In this document: one piece after another, positions 48,654 through 59,101 of the stretch | How positions within the stretch are numbered: position 1 is the stretch's first letter | Layout: each line of letters starts with the position of its first letter | From: Stanieria sp. NIES-3757 | GTDB lineage: Bacteria; Cyanobacteriota; Cyanobacteriia; Cyanobacteriales; Xenococcaceae | NCBI GenBank assembly: GCA_002355455.1 | Contig: AP017375.1 | Span: 4,393,640 to 4,457,639 of the forward strand | Direction of reading: 5' to 3' | Length of the DNA: 64,000 nucleotides | The notes under the pieces: model-generated | Told to the model about the DNA's origin: nothing | Databases searched by the model: none | Seen by the model: the letters and a program-made list of their open reading frames with translations, nothing else | Position numbers and translations under genes: made by a program

Positions 48654-50718
48654 ATTAAGATGGAGGATAATCCTGAAGGTAAAACTGTCTGACAAAAATT
48701 TAAGAAAACAATCGAAAGAAGTTTGCTTTTTCGAGTCGAACCAAGTTTGGGTCAAATTAAAGAGTTATACTAATCGCATCAAACTAAATAACTCTATGTG
48801 GGGAGATTTTAGCTGGAGAAAACTATCCCTAGCAGCCAAGTTGACTGTTGCCATGACTACGACAATTGCCCTTACTTCAGCAGGAATTACTATATTATTA
48901 ATTGACAATCAGCAAAAAAATCTTCAAAAAGAATTAGAATTAAAAGCGGAATTATTACTTAATACCCTAACTGTAGTTGCAGCAGAAAATCCCTCTCCCC
49001 AAAAGGTAGATTTACTTCAAAAAATGCTTCAGCAATTCGGTAATCATCATTTAATTATTGGTGGTCAAATTTATAATTACCAAGGCAACATCATTGCTAA
49101 TACTTTGACTAAGTCAACTAGTAATCTTGTTGGTCAACAATTTATTAATAGTAAAAATATTGTTGTAGTCTGGCAGTCTGATCGATTACTAGCAGGTAAA
49201 GCAATCCCATTAGATCGTCAAACTTTAGGTGCCATTAGTATTACTTTATCTACCAATCCTCTAGGTCAAAAAATTTCGCTTATATGTAATCAAGCCATTG
49301 CGATCGCGTTACTAATTTCTAGTTTAGGTTTTTTAGTTACTATTTGGCTTAGTCGTTTACTCACCAAACCCCTCAAAAAAATGACTATGGTTACCCATAA
49401 AATGGCTGAGGGAGATTTAAAACAACAAATTAAGATTAATAGTCAAGATGAATTAGCGGTGTTGGCAGATTCTTTTAATAGTATGACTGCTCAACTACGA
49501 GAATCAATTGAAGATTTAGAACAACAAACTGAATATTTACAACAAAGTGAGGGAAACAATCGAGCTTTACTAAATGCTATTCCAGATCTGATGTGGCAAC
49601 TTAAAGGAGATGGCACAGTAGTAGATGTTAGAAAAAATCAGAATAATAATTCATTTCTCCTCAACAACAATTCAATTGGTAAAACTATTAGAGAGATTTT
49701 TCCAAGCGCGATCGCCGAAAAGTTTTTACAAGCGCTAAAACAAGCTTTACAAACAGGGGACATACAAATCTTTGAATATGAATTATTGGAACAAACTCAA
49801 CCAAAATATTTTGAAGTCAGAATTGTTGTCAGTCTCGAACATGAAGCTTTAGCAATTATCCGCGACATCACTGCTACTAAAATGGCGCAAGAGGAATTAC
49901 AACAAGCTAAAGAAGCTGCTGAAGCTGCTAGTATTGCTAAAAGTAGATTTTTGGCTAATATGAGCCATGAATTAAGAACTCCCCTCAATGGTATTTTGGG
50001 TTTGAGTGAATTACTGAAAATAGATGCAGAAGAATGTGGTTATACAGATTTTATTCCCGATCTCAATCAAATTCAAAAATCTGGAATGCATCTACTGACT
50101 TTGATTGAAGATATCTTAGATATTTCTAAAATTGAAGCAGGTAAAATAGCAATCTATCCTGAAAGTTTCGATCTCGTTGCTTTACTGGCAGAAGTTCACG
50201 CTTTAATCTTGCCAATTGTCAACAAAAACAATAACTTGCTCACTATCATATCTGACGATCGCTTGGGAATGATGTTTAATGATCGCAAACGAGTTAAACA
50301 AATTTTATTAAATCTACTCAGTAACGCAGCTAAATTTACCCATCAAGGCAAAATTACTTTATCAGTTTGTCGGGAAACTAAGAGTTTTTTCCCTGCTGTT
50401 GTAAATTCCCAAGCAAGCAACCGTGAAGATCAATCCCTTCAATTTACAGATTGGATCATTTTTAAAATCAGTGACACAGGAATTGGCATGAGTGCCGAAC
50501 AAATTAAAACAGTATTTCAACCTTTTAGTCAAGTAGATGATAGTACCACCAAAAAATATGGAGGTACTGGATTAGGACTAGCAATTTGTAAAAGTTATTG
50601 TGAAATGATGGGTGGTAATATCACAATCGAAAGTCAAATAGATCGAGGTTCGACTGTAACTTTTTGGCTTCCTGCGATTGCAGTAGAATCCCCTCAATTA
50701 GCACTTGATCGAGGTTGA
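48610..50718 (+). CDS. Membrane sensor histidine kinase (dCache-less sensor, HAMP, PAS, HisKA, HATPase)
   Basis: Up to 702 residues. Two membrane helices (about 78-97 and 222-242) enclose a periplasmic sensor of about 125 residues. HAMP follows (about 243-297), then a coiled coil, a PAS-like domain (about 315-425), the phosphoacceptor helix [15 protein letters not shown] and an HATPase domain with N box [16 protein letters not shown] and GGTGLGLAI. There is no receiver domain, so the partner regulator is elsewhere. The start is uncertain: ATG 48610 is the longest, ATG 48637 follows, and ATG 48796 ([16 protein letters not shown]) gives a compact N-terminus just before the first helix. It overlaps the convergent pgeF gene by 25 bp. 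Confidence 0.88.
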   Translation: MDYKKKFTIMDNLYKLRWRIILKVKLSDKNLRKQSKEVCFFESNQVWVKLKSYTNRIKLNNSMWGDFSWRKLSLAAKLTVAMTTTIALTSAGITILLIDNQQKNLQKELELKAELLLNTLTVVAAENPSPQKVDLLQKMLQQFGNHHLIIGGQIYNYQGNIIANTLTKSTSNLVGQQFINSKNIVVVWQSDRLLAGKAIPLDRQTLGAISITLSTNPLGQKISLICNQAIAIALLISSLGFLVTIWLSRLLTKPLKKMTMVTHKMAEGDLKQQIKINSQDELAVLADSFNSMTAQLRESIEDLEQQTEYLQQSEGNNRALLNAIPDLMWQLKGDGTVVDVRKNQNNNSFLLNNNSIGKTIREIFPSAIAEKFLQALKQALQTGDIQIFEYELLEQTQPKYFEVRIVVSLEHEALAIIRDITATKMAQEELQQAKEAAEAASIAKSRFLANMSHELRTPLNGILGLSELLKIDAEECGYTDFIPDLNQIQKSGMHLLTLIEDILDISKIEAGKIAIYPESFDLVALLAEVHALILPIVNKNNNLLTIISDDRLGMMFNDRKRVKQILLNLLSNAAKFTHQGKITLSVCRETKSFFPAVVNSQASNREDQSLQFTDWIIFKISDTGIGMSAEQIKTVFQPFSQVDDSTTKKYGGTGLGLAICKSYCEMMGGNITIESQIDRGSTVTFWLPAIAVESPQLALDRG

Positions 50719-51542
50719 TGACTAACGATCCCTGACCATTGAACCTGTTTTTCGTTGCTACGACGATAAGAAAAGAAATAATCTGGTTGCTGATAGGTGC
50801 AATAAGGCGCGATCGCAATTTGTTCTCGGTCTATTCCCAACTGTTCTAGTTGAATAGCATTAACTCTTCTGACATCTATACGTACTCGACCAGACTCAGG
50901 ATCATCTAAAATGGGAGAATCGGGTAACTGTTGCAAAGCAATTAACATTTCTTCTGTGGTTTTGGCTTCTTCTGAAGCAATAATACTTGTACCCACTTCA
51001 GCAGCTACGTATTCTGTAACTTGATAAACTTCACCTGAAATAGCTGGTCCCATAGCAATCCGCAGATTATGTAACAAACTACCATGAGCTACTAAACGAG
51101 CGATCGCTTCAACCACAATTCTTTGTGCTGTACCGCGCCAACCAGCATGAATTGCAGCTACTCTTCCCGTCACAACATCTCCAATCAAAACAGGATTACA
51201 ATCAGCACTAGCTACCCAAACTGCCTGCTCAATGCGATCGCTTAAGACACCATCCCCACCAGGTAAAGATTCTGGGACATCAGCTTGCTTTTTAGCTGCT
51301 AAAATTTCTGTCGGTGTAAGTATTTGATTGCCATGAATCTGTTTAACCCGATGTACAGTCGCTTCGGAATTTAAGATGACTACTAAATCTTCTGGAAGAC
51401 GAGGAAAAAATTGCTGAGTAAAAAATCCATGTTGCCATTGTTGCAATAAACTACAAGTTAGATATGGTAATCCTTCCCAATCACGCCATTGCCAATCAGA
51501 ATTAAGAGTTTGAGTCTCAGAAACAACTGAAGAAGATACCAT
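50694..51542 (-). CDS. pgeF: Peptidoglycan-editing factor / purine nucleoside phosphorylase, YfiH-LACC1 family
   Basis: A 282-residue protein of the multicopper polyphenol oxidase-like family. The core motifs are present: [32 protein letters not shown] and [12 protein letters not shown], with the Cys and His of ADC and HAGWRG as zinc ligands. Known members remove wrong residues from UDP-MurNAc precursors or act as purine nucleoside phosphorylases/adenosine deaminases. Laccase activity has been reported but is doubtful. It is convergent with the histidine kinase, with a 25 bp overlap of coding ends. Confidence 0.9.
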   Translation of the reverse strand: MVSSSVVSETQTLNSDWQWRDWEGLPYLTCSLLQQWQHGFFTQQFFPRLPEDLVVILNSEATVHRVKQIHGNQILTPTEILAAKKQADVPESLPGGDGVLSDRIEQAVWVASADCNPVLIGDVVTGRVAAIHAGWRGTAQRIVVEAIARLVAHGSLLHNLRIAMGPAISGEVYQVTEYVAAEVGTSIIASEEAKTTEEMLIALQQLPDSPILDDPESGRVRIDVRRVNAIQLEQLGIDREQIAIAPYCTYQQPDYFFSYRRSNEKQVQWSGIVSHQPRSSAN

Positions 51543-51920
51543 TACTAATACCTCGCCTTATTCGTTGATCTATCCTAATCCCAAATTTACCCTTCCGTCT
51601 CTACTCAACTTTTTCTCTAAGATTAATTAATCTAATCTGAGTACTGAAATATGACTTTGACAACACGAGCTTTTTTGGCTAAATTAGCTATCATTAATTT
51701 GTTTATTAACTTTTATCTAGCAAAATCTATTTGCTAATTTCCTTATCTATTAGTTATTTAAGCGTGATCTTGTTTTTAAATGTATTATGATTGATTAAAA
51801 AAAATATGTCGAAATTATTAAAAATTTTCTGATGAAAAATGGCAGTCTAAATATTTAAGCATGATGTACGCTAAGAAAATATACAAGCTATGATCGATAG
51901 CGATATGATAGGAATAGGGA
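51543..51920. other. 378 bp divergent intergenic region
   Basis: It lies between pgeF (leftward) and the CorC-like gene (rightward) and should hold both promoters. AT-rich. A purine-rich GGAATAGGGA directly precedes ATG 51921 as a ribosome binding site. No gene, repeat or hairpin is supported. Confidence 0.4.
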
Positions 51921-53261
51921 ATGTCTGCCTTTGCTCTTGAAATTCTCTTCATTTTTTTACTAATCGTTGCCAACGGTTTATTTTCCGGTTCGGAAATTGC
52001 TGTTGTCTCTTCTCGCAAGGTTCGCTTAGAGCAAATGGCAAATCGAGGTGATGCTAACGCCAAAGCTGCGCTTAAATTAGCAAATGCTCCTAATGATTTT
52101 CTGTCTACAGTTCAAATTGGGATTACTTTAATTGGAATCCTTAGCGGTGCGCTTGGTCAAGCAACTTTGGCTCAAAGATTGAAGTTCGTTTTTGATTTTA
52201 TTCCTTTTTTCAAGCCTTATAGTGAAGAAATTAGTGTAGCTATTGTTGTAACTTTAATTACTTATCTTTCTTTATTAATTGGAGAATTAGTTCCAAAACG
52301 ATTAGCTTTAAACAATCCTGAAAAAGTTGCTTGTTCGGTAGCTAAACCGATGCGGTTACTGTCAACTATTACTGCACCATTAGTTTATTTACTCGGAATT
52401 TCTACCAATGGATTATTGAGGTTACTCGGAATTCAACCAGAAGCAGATTCTACTGTAACAGAAGAAGAAATTAAAGTCTTAATCGAACAAGCTACTCAGT
52501 CTGGTACTTTTGAAGAATCAGAACAAGAAATAGTTGAACGAGTCTTTCGTCTTAGCGATCGCCCGATTAAAGCCTTTATGACTCCTAGGTTTGAAATTGC
52601 TTGGCTTAATTTGAATGCACCTTTAGAAGATACTCAACGTCGCATTATTGACAATAACTATTCGCGTTTTCCTGTTGGCGAAGAAAGTTTAGATAAATGT
52701 TTGGGAATTGTTCGTGGTAGTAAATTTTTAGCTGCTTGTTTAGAAAGACCAGAAATCGATCTTGGTAGCATGCTTGAGTCTCCTTTATTTATTCCAGAGA
52801 ATACGCCTGCCTTAAGAGTTTTAGAAGAGTTTAAATCTAGTGGCATTCACATGGCGATTATTACTGATGAATATGGAGATATTGAAGGGTTAGTAACTCT
52901 AACGGATTTAATGGAAGCTATAGTTGGTGGTATTTCCTCTTCCGAAGATCTGGAAGAACCAATGATTATTCAGCGTGAGGATGGTTCTTGGTTATTAGAT
53001 GGTTTACTTTCAATCGATGAAGTCAAAGATTTGTTAGATAAACAATGGTTAGCTGAGGAAGAAACTGGGGATTATCATACGTTGGGGGGATTTATGACAA
53101 CTATGCTTAGACATATCCCTAAGTCTGGAGAACATTTTGAATGGCAAGGAGTCCGATTTGAAATTGTCGATATGGATGGGATTAGAGTAGATAAGGTTTT
53201 AGTAACTTTATTGCCACCACCAGAACAATTATTGGAAAATACCGATAGCTTAAATACTTAA
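51921..53261 (+). CDS. Hemolysin-C/CorC-type membrane protein (DUF21-CBS-CorC_HlyC)
   Basis: A 446-residue protein. Residues about 1-195 are a DUF21/CNNM membrane domain (FLLIVANGLFSGSEIAVVSSRK, ATLAQRL, LIGELVPKRLAL). Two CBS repeats follow at about 215-335 (FMTPRFEIAWL, GIHMAIITDEYGDIEGLVTL), and a C-terminal CorC_HlyC domain at about 350-435 (IIQREDGSWLLDGLLSIDEV, DYHTLGGFMTTML). Members are linked to Mg2+ or Na+ transport and are misnamed as haemolysins. It stands alone, with 250 bp before the convergent ygfZ. Confidence 0.92.
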   Translation: MSAFALEILFIFLLIVANGLFSGSEIAVVSSRKVRLEQMANRGDANAKAALKLANAPNDFLSTVQIGITLIGILSGALGQATLAQRLKFVFDFIPFFKPYSEEISVAIVVTLITYLSLLIGELVPKRLALNNPEKVACSVAKPMRLLSTITAPLVYLLGISTNGLLRLLGIQPEADSTVTEEEIKVLIEQATQSGTFEESEQEIVERVFRLSDRPIKAFMTPRFEIAWLNLNAPLEDTQRRIIDNNYSRFPVGEESLDKCLGIVRGSKFLAACLERPEIDLGSMLESPLFIPENTPALRVLEEFKSSGIHMAIITDEYGDIEGLVTLTDLMEAIVGGISSSEDLEEPMIIQREDGSWLLDGLLSIDEVKDLLDKQWLAEEETGDYHTLGGFMTTMLRHIPKSGEHFEWQGVRFEIVDMDGIRVDKVLVTLLPPPEQLLENTDSLNT

Positions 53262-53513
53262 TTATTGGTTTCGACATGGCTGCTAAATCTATCTTTCCTC
53301 CTTGAAGTCATGTTATTCCTTAATTTATTACTTTTACGCCTGGAAATTATTGTTCAAAACGCTTTTTTAAAACCTGATTAATTTTCACCATATTAGTAGA
53401 ACCATTAATTTTAATTGTTGTTCCTTGAAGAAGATTAGTAGGTGAAATGCAAGCAGTTTGAGAGGAAAAAACAGTTATACAGAGATACCAATAGAGGAGA
53501 AAATATTCTAATC

Positions 53514-54563
53514 TTAAGAATAGTATTCATGGCTTAGAAAGGGTACAGAAATAATTTCTCCGTTTGCCTCTCCTACTTGTACTTGTAAACCTACTCCTCC
53601 TGCTTTAGTACGAAGATAAGCTAACCCAAAAGTACCTTCAGGAGTTTTCGTACAACTAGTTAAAATTCCAACTTTATTTCCTTCTAATATTAAAGGTGTT
53701 TCTGGGTTAACTGGCGTACTTAATTTTATTCCCCAAAGTTGTTGTTTTACACCTTTATAAGTATTTAAACGAGCAATAGTTTCTTGACCAATATAACAAC
53801 CTTTTTCAAAAGAAATAGCAGACCATAAACCTGTTTCTAAAGGATTATAATCTTCTGTTAATTCTTGATCGGGAATTGGTCTTCCTTGTAAAATTCGTAA
53901 TTGTGACCAAACGCGATCGCCTAGCGGAATTACACCGATTGTAATTAGTTTAGACCAACAAGCAGCAGCTTCAGCAACAGGAATAATTAAAGTATATCCA
54001 GGTAAAGCTAAACCATTACCTACAGCAACTCTAATAATATTATTATCGAAGTTAACTAATTGATGGCTATTTTCTGGTTGATTAATGACAGATTGAAGTC
54101 CTAATTTTGTTAGTAAATCATTGCTTTGTTTGCCAATTAAATTAAAGACAGCATACTCAGTAGAAATATCACTCAATTCTACTTTGTCAAACGGAAAAAT
54201 AAACCGATCTAACCATTCAAGTAATTTTTGACGACGTTGAGGAGAAACTAAAACTAAAACTGCATCTTCTGTTACATAAGCTGTGGTTAAATCTAAAGTT
54301 CTCGCTGTGGAAGTCACAAAAACAGTATCGCAACCTTGTCCAGGTTGAAGCTGATTAAAATTATTGGTACTCTGATTATGGAGATAGCGTAATCGATCGT
54401 CTCCAGTAAATTTGAGTAAACCCCAATTAGAGCGATCGCTTATTACAACTTCTTCTTTGGCAGCTACAAAAGCGCGTTCATCATTCCCAAAACTCAAAGG
54501 TATTTTGGTGGCTGAATCTAAAGTAGCTCCCATTTTTTGTTGAATTTGACGTAATAATTCCAT
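53514..54563 (-). CDS. ygfZ: Folate-binding protein YgfZ/GcvT-like (iron-sulfur cluster enzyme maturation)
   Basis: A 349-residue protein with the GcvT fold. The signature FEKGCYIGQETIARL is intact, including the redox-active Cys of KGCYxGQE. LLKFTGDDRLRYLHNQSTNNF is the N-terminal folate-binding form. YgfZ proteins help maintain some Fe-S enzymes such as MiaB. The start is ATG 54563. Its first 83 bp overlap the end of a small coiled-coil gene on the same strand, so the two may be translationally coupled. Confidence 0.9.
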   Translation of the reverse strand: MELLRQIQQKMGATLDSATKIPLSFGNDERAFVAAKEEVVISDRSNWGLLKFTGDDRLRYLHNQSTNNFNQLQPGQGCDTVFVTSTARTLDLTTAYVTEDAVLVLVSPQRRQKLLEWLDRFIFPFDKVELSDISTEYAVFNLIGKQSNDLLTKLGLQSVINQPENSHQLVNFDNNIIRVAVGNGLALPGYTLIIPVAEAAACWSKLITIGVIPLGDRVWSQLRILQGRPIPDQELTEDYNPLETGLWSAISFEKGCYIGQETIARLNTYKGVKQQLWGIKLSTPVNPETPLILEGNKVGILTSCTKTPEGTFGLAYLRTKAGGVGLQVQVGEANGEIISVPFLSHEYYS

Positions 54564-54810
54564 AATCTTGGTTATTGTAGTTCTTATATTTTAAACCATC
54601 GATTTTTTCCGATAGTCCTTTAATATCACCTTTGATACTTTCTATTTTTAGATCGAGGTTGCTGATGTCTTTTTTTATTTCAGCTTGACTTGAAGCTATT
54701 TCTAATGTCAGTTCGGTTTTCAATTCATCAATTCTTCTGTCTAGTTGAAAAAAGCGATCGCTGAGAAAATTTTTTAGCTCTTGAATTTCTGTGTTGGATG
54801 ATGTGGTCAT
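54481..54810 (-). CDS. Small coiled-coil protein, unknown function
   Basis: A 109-residue frame from ATG 54810. Residues about 5-72 are heptad-like (LKNFLSDRFFQLDRRIDELK, IKKDISNLDLKIESIKGDIK), a parallel coiled coil. From residue 73 on (YKNYNNQDYG...) the composition changes and the frame runs into the start of ygfZ by 83 bp. In a shifted frame a TAA appears just before that point, so the original protein may have ended near residue 72-75. Function unknown. Small coiled-coil proteins of this kind are common in cyanobacteria. Confidence 0.55.
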   Translation of the reverse strand: MTTSSNTEIQELKNFLSDRFFQLDRRIDELKTELTLEIASSQAEIKKDISNLDLKIESIKGDIKGLSEKIDGLKYKNYNNQDYGIITSNSTKNGSYFRFSHQNTFEFWE

Positions 54811-55368
54811 TACAATATTTTGCTCTTGTTGAGAAGCTCTTTTTTTAGTTTATCCTCTGAAAGGATAGATGAGATTAAGTCAGTTTAATTAAGTGGCATA
54901 GACTTGTAACAGTAAAAACTTTTCTCTTTACACTTATTACTTAAGAGCGATCTCGCCCAAGGCGAGGCGCTACGCGAGAGGTTCGCTCTCTGCGTTCGCG
55001 ATCGCATTAGAATAGATTTTAATTGCTACAGTTGGGATAATTATCTGGAATACGCTGAGTATTCTCAGTAGGATAAGCAGTTAAATTAATCTCTCCTACT
55101 CAAAGTTAAACAAGTTAGAGAAACTAGGACAGATAAGTACTTATTAATAAATTTAAAGTCAGTTGGAAGTTTTGAAAAATTGTTTGCTTTATCTTTTATT
55201 TTGTTGGTAAACAATCTAATTTTTTTAATTACTTAGCTTAAATTAAGTGTCAATCATTCAGATAATTTGTGTAGAGACAGATTGTTCTTTAGATTCTTCG
55301 TTACCTCAGAACGACATTAAGATACGCAATTTGATTTGAATTGCCAAAAGAGGGAAAATCTAAAATTA
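54811..55368. other. 558 bp intergenic region with a HIP1-rich repeat
   Basis: It lies between the coiled-coil gene start and the end of a hypothetical gene upstream, both on the minus strand. The notable content is the palindrome-rich element at 54944-55010, listed separately. The rest is AT-rich without a supported gene. Confidence 0.45.
54944..55010. repeat. HIP1-containing palindromic repeat element
   Basis: About 67 bp, GC-rich in AT-rich DNA. It contains nested inverted repeats: CTCGCC-CAA-GGCGAG (54952-54966), GAGAG-GTTCG-CTCTC (54976-54990) and the HIP1 octamer GCGATCGC at 54998-55005. GCGAGAGGTTCGCT (54974-54987) recurs in the opposite orientation at 47837-47850. Elements of this wording are scattered in many cyanobacterial genomes. 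No function is known. Confidence 0.7.
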
Positions 55369-55770
55369 TTACCTCTCAGGTAAATTTTCAAATACTTGTC
55401 TAACTGATTTTTGTGCTTTTGCTTCTAGAAATTGCCAATCAACTTCACCCGTGTCATCTATTAAACGAGTATCTATTTCTACTTCATGACTACTTTGATC
55501 GTAAGAACTAAAAATATTATTGGGCAAAGTAAGATAATTCTGAAAACAAACTTGATAGCACAATTCCCAAATATCAATTTCGATGGATTTTCCTTGACTA
55601 GTTAAACAAAGATGATAACCAGGGATAGGGTCAACCACTTCTTTGTATTCTCCCTTCCATGGTGAATTATCGAGTTGTTTACGAATATTATCCAGAATTC
55701 TAATTAAGGCTGGTTGCATCAGCATTTGTGCTTGTTCCCAAGCCTGTACTGTTTTAAATTTTGGTTTCAT
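55369..55770 (-). CDS. Conserved-looking hypothetical protein
   Basis: A 133-residue soluble protein from ATG 55770 (MKPKFKTVQAWEQAQMLMQP). A longer frame from ATG 55803 adds eleven residues without a better ribosome binding site. It contains IPGYHLCLTSQGKSIEIDIWELCYQVCFQNYLTLP, whose Trp/Cys/Tyr-rich centre looks conserved, and an acidic C-terminal half (EVEIDTRLIDDTGEVDWQFLEAKAQ). I do not recognise the family. It follows mnmE on the same strand after 64 bp, so they may share a transcript. Confidence 0.7.
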   Translation of the reverse strand: MKPKFKTVQAWEQAQMLMQPALIRILDNIRKQLDNSPWKGEYKEVVDPIPGYHLCLTSQGKSIEIDIWELCYQVCFQNYLTLPNNIFSSYDQSSHEVEIDTRLIDDTGEVDWQFLEAKAQKSVRQVFENLPER

Positions 55771-55834
55771 CAGTCTTAAATTATTATCTCTAAAAGTAAG
55801 CATAGTACATTGCTACGCTATATTTTTGCGAGTT

Positions 55835-57211
55835 CTATTTCCCGATGCAAAATCGACTAAAAATACGGTCTAGAATTGATTCAGTAACTTCTTCTCCCGT
55901 AATTTCGCCGAGAGCTTGAATTGCGCCTCTTAAGTCAATTGTCCAAAAATCTAAAGGCAAATTTGCTTTGATGGTTTCTTGAACTTGTTCTAAGGATTGT
56001 TTTGCTTGAGTTAATGCTGATGCTTGTCTTTGATTGATGGCTATGTCTAAATTGGCTGCGGTAGTTTTGCCAGTTTGCACCGATGCTAAAATTGCAGTTT
56101 CTAATCGATCGATTCCTTCCTGATTAGCAGCAGAAGTAGTTACAATCTGCTGGATTTCTTGAGGATAAACAATTGTTTCTGGGGAAGCTAAATCGACTTT
56201 ATTAATAATTAAAATTAAAGGGCGATGTTTAACTTGAAGATAAATCTTTTGATCTTCTTTCGTCCACCCTGCTTGAGCATCAACTGTTAGTAAAACTAAA
56301 TCGGCTGATTGGGCTGCTTTCTGCGATCGCTCTACGCCAATCTTTTCAACTGTATCAAAAGTATCTCTGATTCCTGCGGTATCTAAAACTTGAATGGGTA
56401 TTCCGCCAGCTACTAAACTCGATTCGATTACGTCACGGGTAGTGCCAGGTAAATCCGTGACAATAGCGCGATCGCATTTACTCCAAGCATTGAGTAAACT
56501 TGATTTTCCCACATTAGGACGACCAACAATTGCTACTTTAATCCCATTCCTGAGTAATTCTCCTTGATTGGCAGTAGCAAGGATATCTTTGACTTGTTGT
56601 AAAACATCGTGGAGTTGTTGAACAATTACATTTTCATTCAAGGGCGGTAAGTCGTCTTCAAAATCAATTCTGGCTTCTACTTCTGCCAAAATATCTAAAC
56701 AGGTAGCTCGTAACTGACGAATAGGATGGGCTAGTTTTCCCTGTAATCCTGCTAAAGCGACTACTGAAGCAGCTTGAGATTGCGCTCCTACTAATTCCGC
56801 AATACTTTCTGCTTGAGTTAAGTCAATTCGACCGTTCAAAAATGCCCTGAGTGTAAATTCTCCTGGTTGAGCTAATCTGGCTCCTTGTTCTAAACAAAGT
56901 TTTAACACTTCCTGTACGGGGATGATACCACCATGACAGTGAAATTCAACCACATCTTCACGGGTAAAGGAACGAGGCGCAAGCATCAATAACAACAAAG
57001 CTTCATCAACCAATTCCTTAGTTTCAGGATGACGAATATAACCATAGAGAAGACGATGACTTTCCCACAACTGTTTACCAGGCGCATCAAATAAATTTCG
57101 GGCAATCTTTACCGCTTCTTCTCCCGAAAGACGCACAATACCAATGCTACCCTGTTGAGGCACAACGGCTGTCGCGATCGCAACAATAGTTTCTCCTGTT
57201 GTAATTGTCAT
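55835..57211 (-). CDS. mnmE: tRNA modification GTPase MnmE
   Basis: A 458-residue protein. The N-terminal formyl-THF-binding domain ([23 protein letters not shown]) is followed by a helical domain with an inserted G domain: GRPNVGKSS (G1), LPGTTRD (G2), DTAGIRD (G3) and INKVD (G4). It ends with the FCIGK box, whose cysteine is typical of active enzymes. With MnmG it makes the 5-carboxymethylaminomethyl group of wobble U34 in certain tRNAs. The partner gene is not in the window. Confidence 0.97.
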   Translation of the reverse strand: MTITTGETIVAIATAVVPQQGSIGIVRLSGEEAVKIARNLFDAPGKQLWESHRLLYGYIRHPETKELVDEALLLLMLAPRSFTREDVVEFHCHGGIIPVQEVLKLCLEQGARLAQPGEFTLRAFLNGRIDLTQAESIAELVGAQSQAASVVALAGLQGKLAHPIRQLRATCLDILAEVEARIDFEDDLPPLNENVIVQQLHDVLQQVKDILATANQGELLRNGIKVAIVGRPNVGKSSLLNAWSKCDRAIVTDLPGTTRDVIESSLVAGGIPIQVLDTAGIRDTFDTVEKIGVERSQKAAQSADLVLLTVDAQAGWTKEDQKIYLQVKHRPLILIINKVDLASPETIVYPQEIQQIVTTSAANQEGIDRLETAILASVQTGKTTAANLDIAINQRQASALTQAKQSLEQVQETIKANLPLDFWTIDLRGAIQALGEITGEEVTESILDRIFSRFCIGK

Positions 57212-57341
57212 AAGCTCTCAATATCATAAATATTAGGAATGTAGGGGCAACGGTGCAGAGAGGCAGAGGTGCAGAGGGGAATTTATGAATAATCATACTA
57301 GATTTCTCCTTTTCCCCTTTTCTCCCCATCTCCCCATGTCC
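57212..57341. repeat. Purine/pyrimidine-rich intergenic sequence with short direct repeats
   Basis: The 130 bp between radA and mnmE include GTAGGGGCAACGG followed by two GGTGCAGAG copies, then a pyrimidine-rich run of CCCC and TCTCC blocks on the plus strand. Such wording recurs between cyanobacterial genes. Nothing coding is supported. Confidence 0.4.
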
Positions 57342-58856
57342 TCACTCTTCTTCCCTAACCTCCTTCATCCCCTTTTCCGAGGGAATTGCTGCAATAATCG
57401 CATCGATCACTTTACCAATTGGGACAATTTCTAAACCCACATCATCGGGAAAACTTTGTCCTTTCGGTACAATCGCCCGTTTAAAACCTAATTTAGCAGC
57501 TTCTTTAAGTCTTAGCTCCATTTGCGATACTAAACGAACTTGACCACCTAAACCTACTTCCCCAATTAAAACAGTACGAGGATCGACAATGCGATCGCGA
57601 AAACTAGCAACTAGAGCGATCGCTATACCTAAATCGGCTGCGGGTTCGCCTACATTTAAGCCTCCCGCAGAAGCGACATAGGCATCGAGTTTAGAGAGAG
57701 GAATGCCTACTCTTTTTTCTAAGACGGCTAAGATCTGCTGCAAACGATTGTAATCTACTCCTGTTGTGGAACGACGGGGAGAAGTGTAGCTAGTCGGACT
57801 GACTAACGCCTGTAACTCTACTACAATCGGACGAGTTCCTTCACAAGCGACGATGGTAGAAGTACCAGGGGCTAATTCATCGCGGTTTCCTAAAAACAGT
57901 TCCGAAGGATTTTCTACTTCAACTAAACCCTTATCTGCCATTTCAAAGATCCCAATTTCATGAGTTGCTCCAAAACGATTTTTTACCGAACGCAACAGGC
58001 GGTGAGAAGCGTAACGATCTCCTTCAAAATACAACACGGTATCGACTAAATGTTCTAAGACTCTTGGTCCTGCGATCGCGCCTTCTTTGGTAACATGACC
58101 AACAATTAATAAGGTAATATTTTCCCGTTTTCCTACCTGCATCAAAGCCGAAGTACATTCCCTCACTTGGGCAACTGAACCAGGTGCAGAAGTAAGAGAG
58201 GCAAAATGAAGAGTTTGAATACTATCAATTACCGCAACTTGAGGCTTTAAAGACTCTAATTCCCGAAGAATTTCCTCTAAATCTGTTTCTGGCATTACGT
58301 AGAGATTATTTTCATTGACATCTTCCCTAGGCTTTGCCTTTTTTCCTGTTCCTTTACCATTCTGATGCACTAAAGGTTCATCTTCTTCAACTACCCCTAC
58401 TCCCAAACGAGAAGCTCGCAATTTTACCTGTTGTCCCGACTCTTCGGCAGAAACATAGAGGATACGGGGTAAACTTACTGATAATAGATTAGCTACTTGT
58501 AATAATAAAGTTGATTTACCAATACCAGGATCGCCTCCAATCAAAACCAACGAACCAGGCACAATGCCCCCACCCAAAACCCTGTCTAACTCTCCGTATC
58601 CTGAAGGAAAGCGAGCTTGGTTATGATTATTGATCTGAGAAAATTTCAGTGATACCCTTGGTTGGGCTGGAGTATCCGCTCTACCCTGAGAACGTGTCCC
58701 AGATTGCCAGCTACCACGATTTCCCGTTGTAGGGCTTATTTCAATGGGTTCTTCAGAAATAGTTCCGTAAGAATCGCACTCTTTACAGTAACCATACCAT
58801 TGAGTATATTCTGCACCACACTCACTACAAACGTAAATTTGTCGGGATTTAGCCAT
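57342..58856 (-). CDS. radA: DNA repair protein RadA (Sms)
   Basis: A 504-residue protein from ATG 58856 (MAKSRQIYVC). The frame is open 13 codons further upstream, but those hydrophobic residues do not belong to the family. A C4 zinc finger opens the protein (CSECG, CKEC). The RecA-like core has GGDPGIGKST (Walker A), VIDSIQTL (Walker B) and the RadA KNRFG motif. A Lon-protease-like domain fills the C-terminal third. RadA drives branch migration in recombination. A short insert at about 175-200 (basic, GKGTGKKAKP) is a cyanobacterial feature. Confidence 0.96.
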   Translation of the reverse strand: MAKSRQIYVCSECGAEYTQWYGYCKECDSYGTISEEPIEISPTTGNRGSWQSGTRSQGRADTPAQPRVSLKFSQINNHNQARFPSGYGELDRVLGGGIVPGSLVLIGGDPGIGKSTLLLQVANLLSVSLPRILYVSAEESGQQVKLRASRLGVGVVEEDEPLVHQNGKGTGKKAKPREDVNENNLYVMPETDLEEILRELESLKPQVAVIDSIQTLHFASLTSAPGSVAQVRECTSALMQVGKRENITLLIVGHVTKEGAIAGPRVLEHLVDTVLYFEGDRYASHRLLRSVKNRFGATHEIGIFEMADKGLVEVENPSELFLGNRDELAPGTSTIVACEGTRPIVVELQALVSPTSYTSPRRSTTGVDYNRLQQILAVLEKRVGIPLSKLDAYVASAGGLNVGEPAADLGIAIALVASFRDRIVDPRTVLIGEVGLGGQVRLVSQMELRLKEAAKLGFKRAIVPKGQSFPDDVGLEIVPIGKVIDAIIAAIPSEKGMKEVREEE

Positions 58857-59101
58857 GAGGATTTTTAAAAAAAATATTAAGAAAACTACAAACAATAGTC
58901 AATTAATGTTTAAAACTGTCACAGAATCCTCAACGGACTCAAAAATAAAGTAAATCTGAAAAAAGCCAAAAATTGGCATAATAAAATGCACACCCAGACT
59001 AATTAAATAACGTGAAAGCGATATTCTAGAAACACAGGTACTCAAAATTTAACTTAAAGATCAGATCGGTAATCTAATTTAAAGAAGGAGTGTGGAGTAA
59101 C

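Noticed and set aside
51818-52063. 81-codon minus-strand frame opposite the CorC-like gene start
   Set aside because: It covers the start and first 48 codons of a well-supported gene on the other strand and has no family features.
57220-57340. Possible tandem repeat or CRISPR-like array before mnmE
   Set aside because: Only two 9-base copies at irregular spacing, with no constant repeat-spacer unit.
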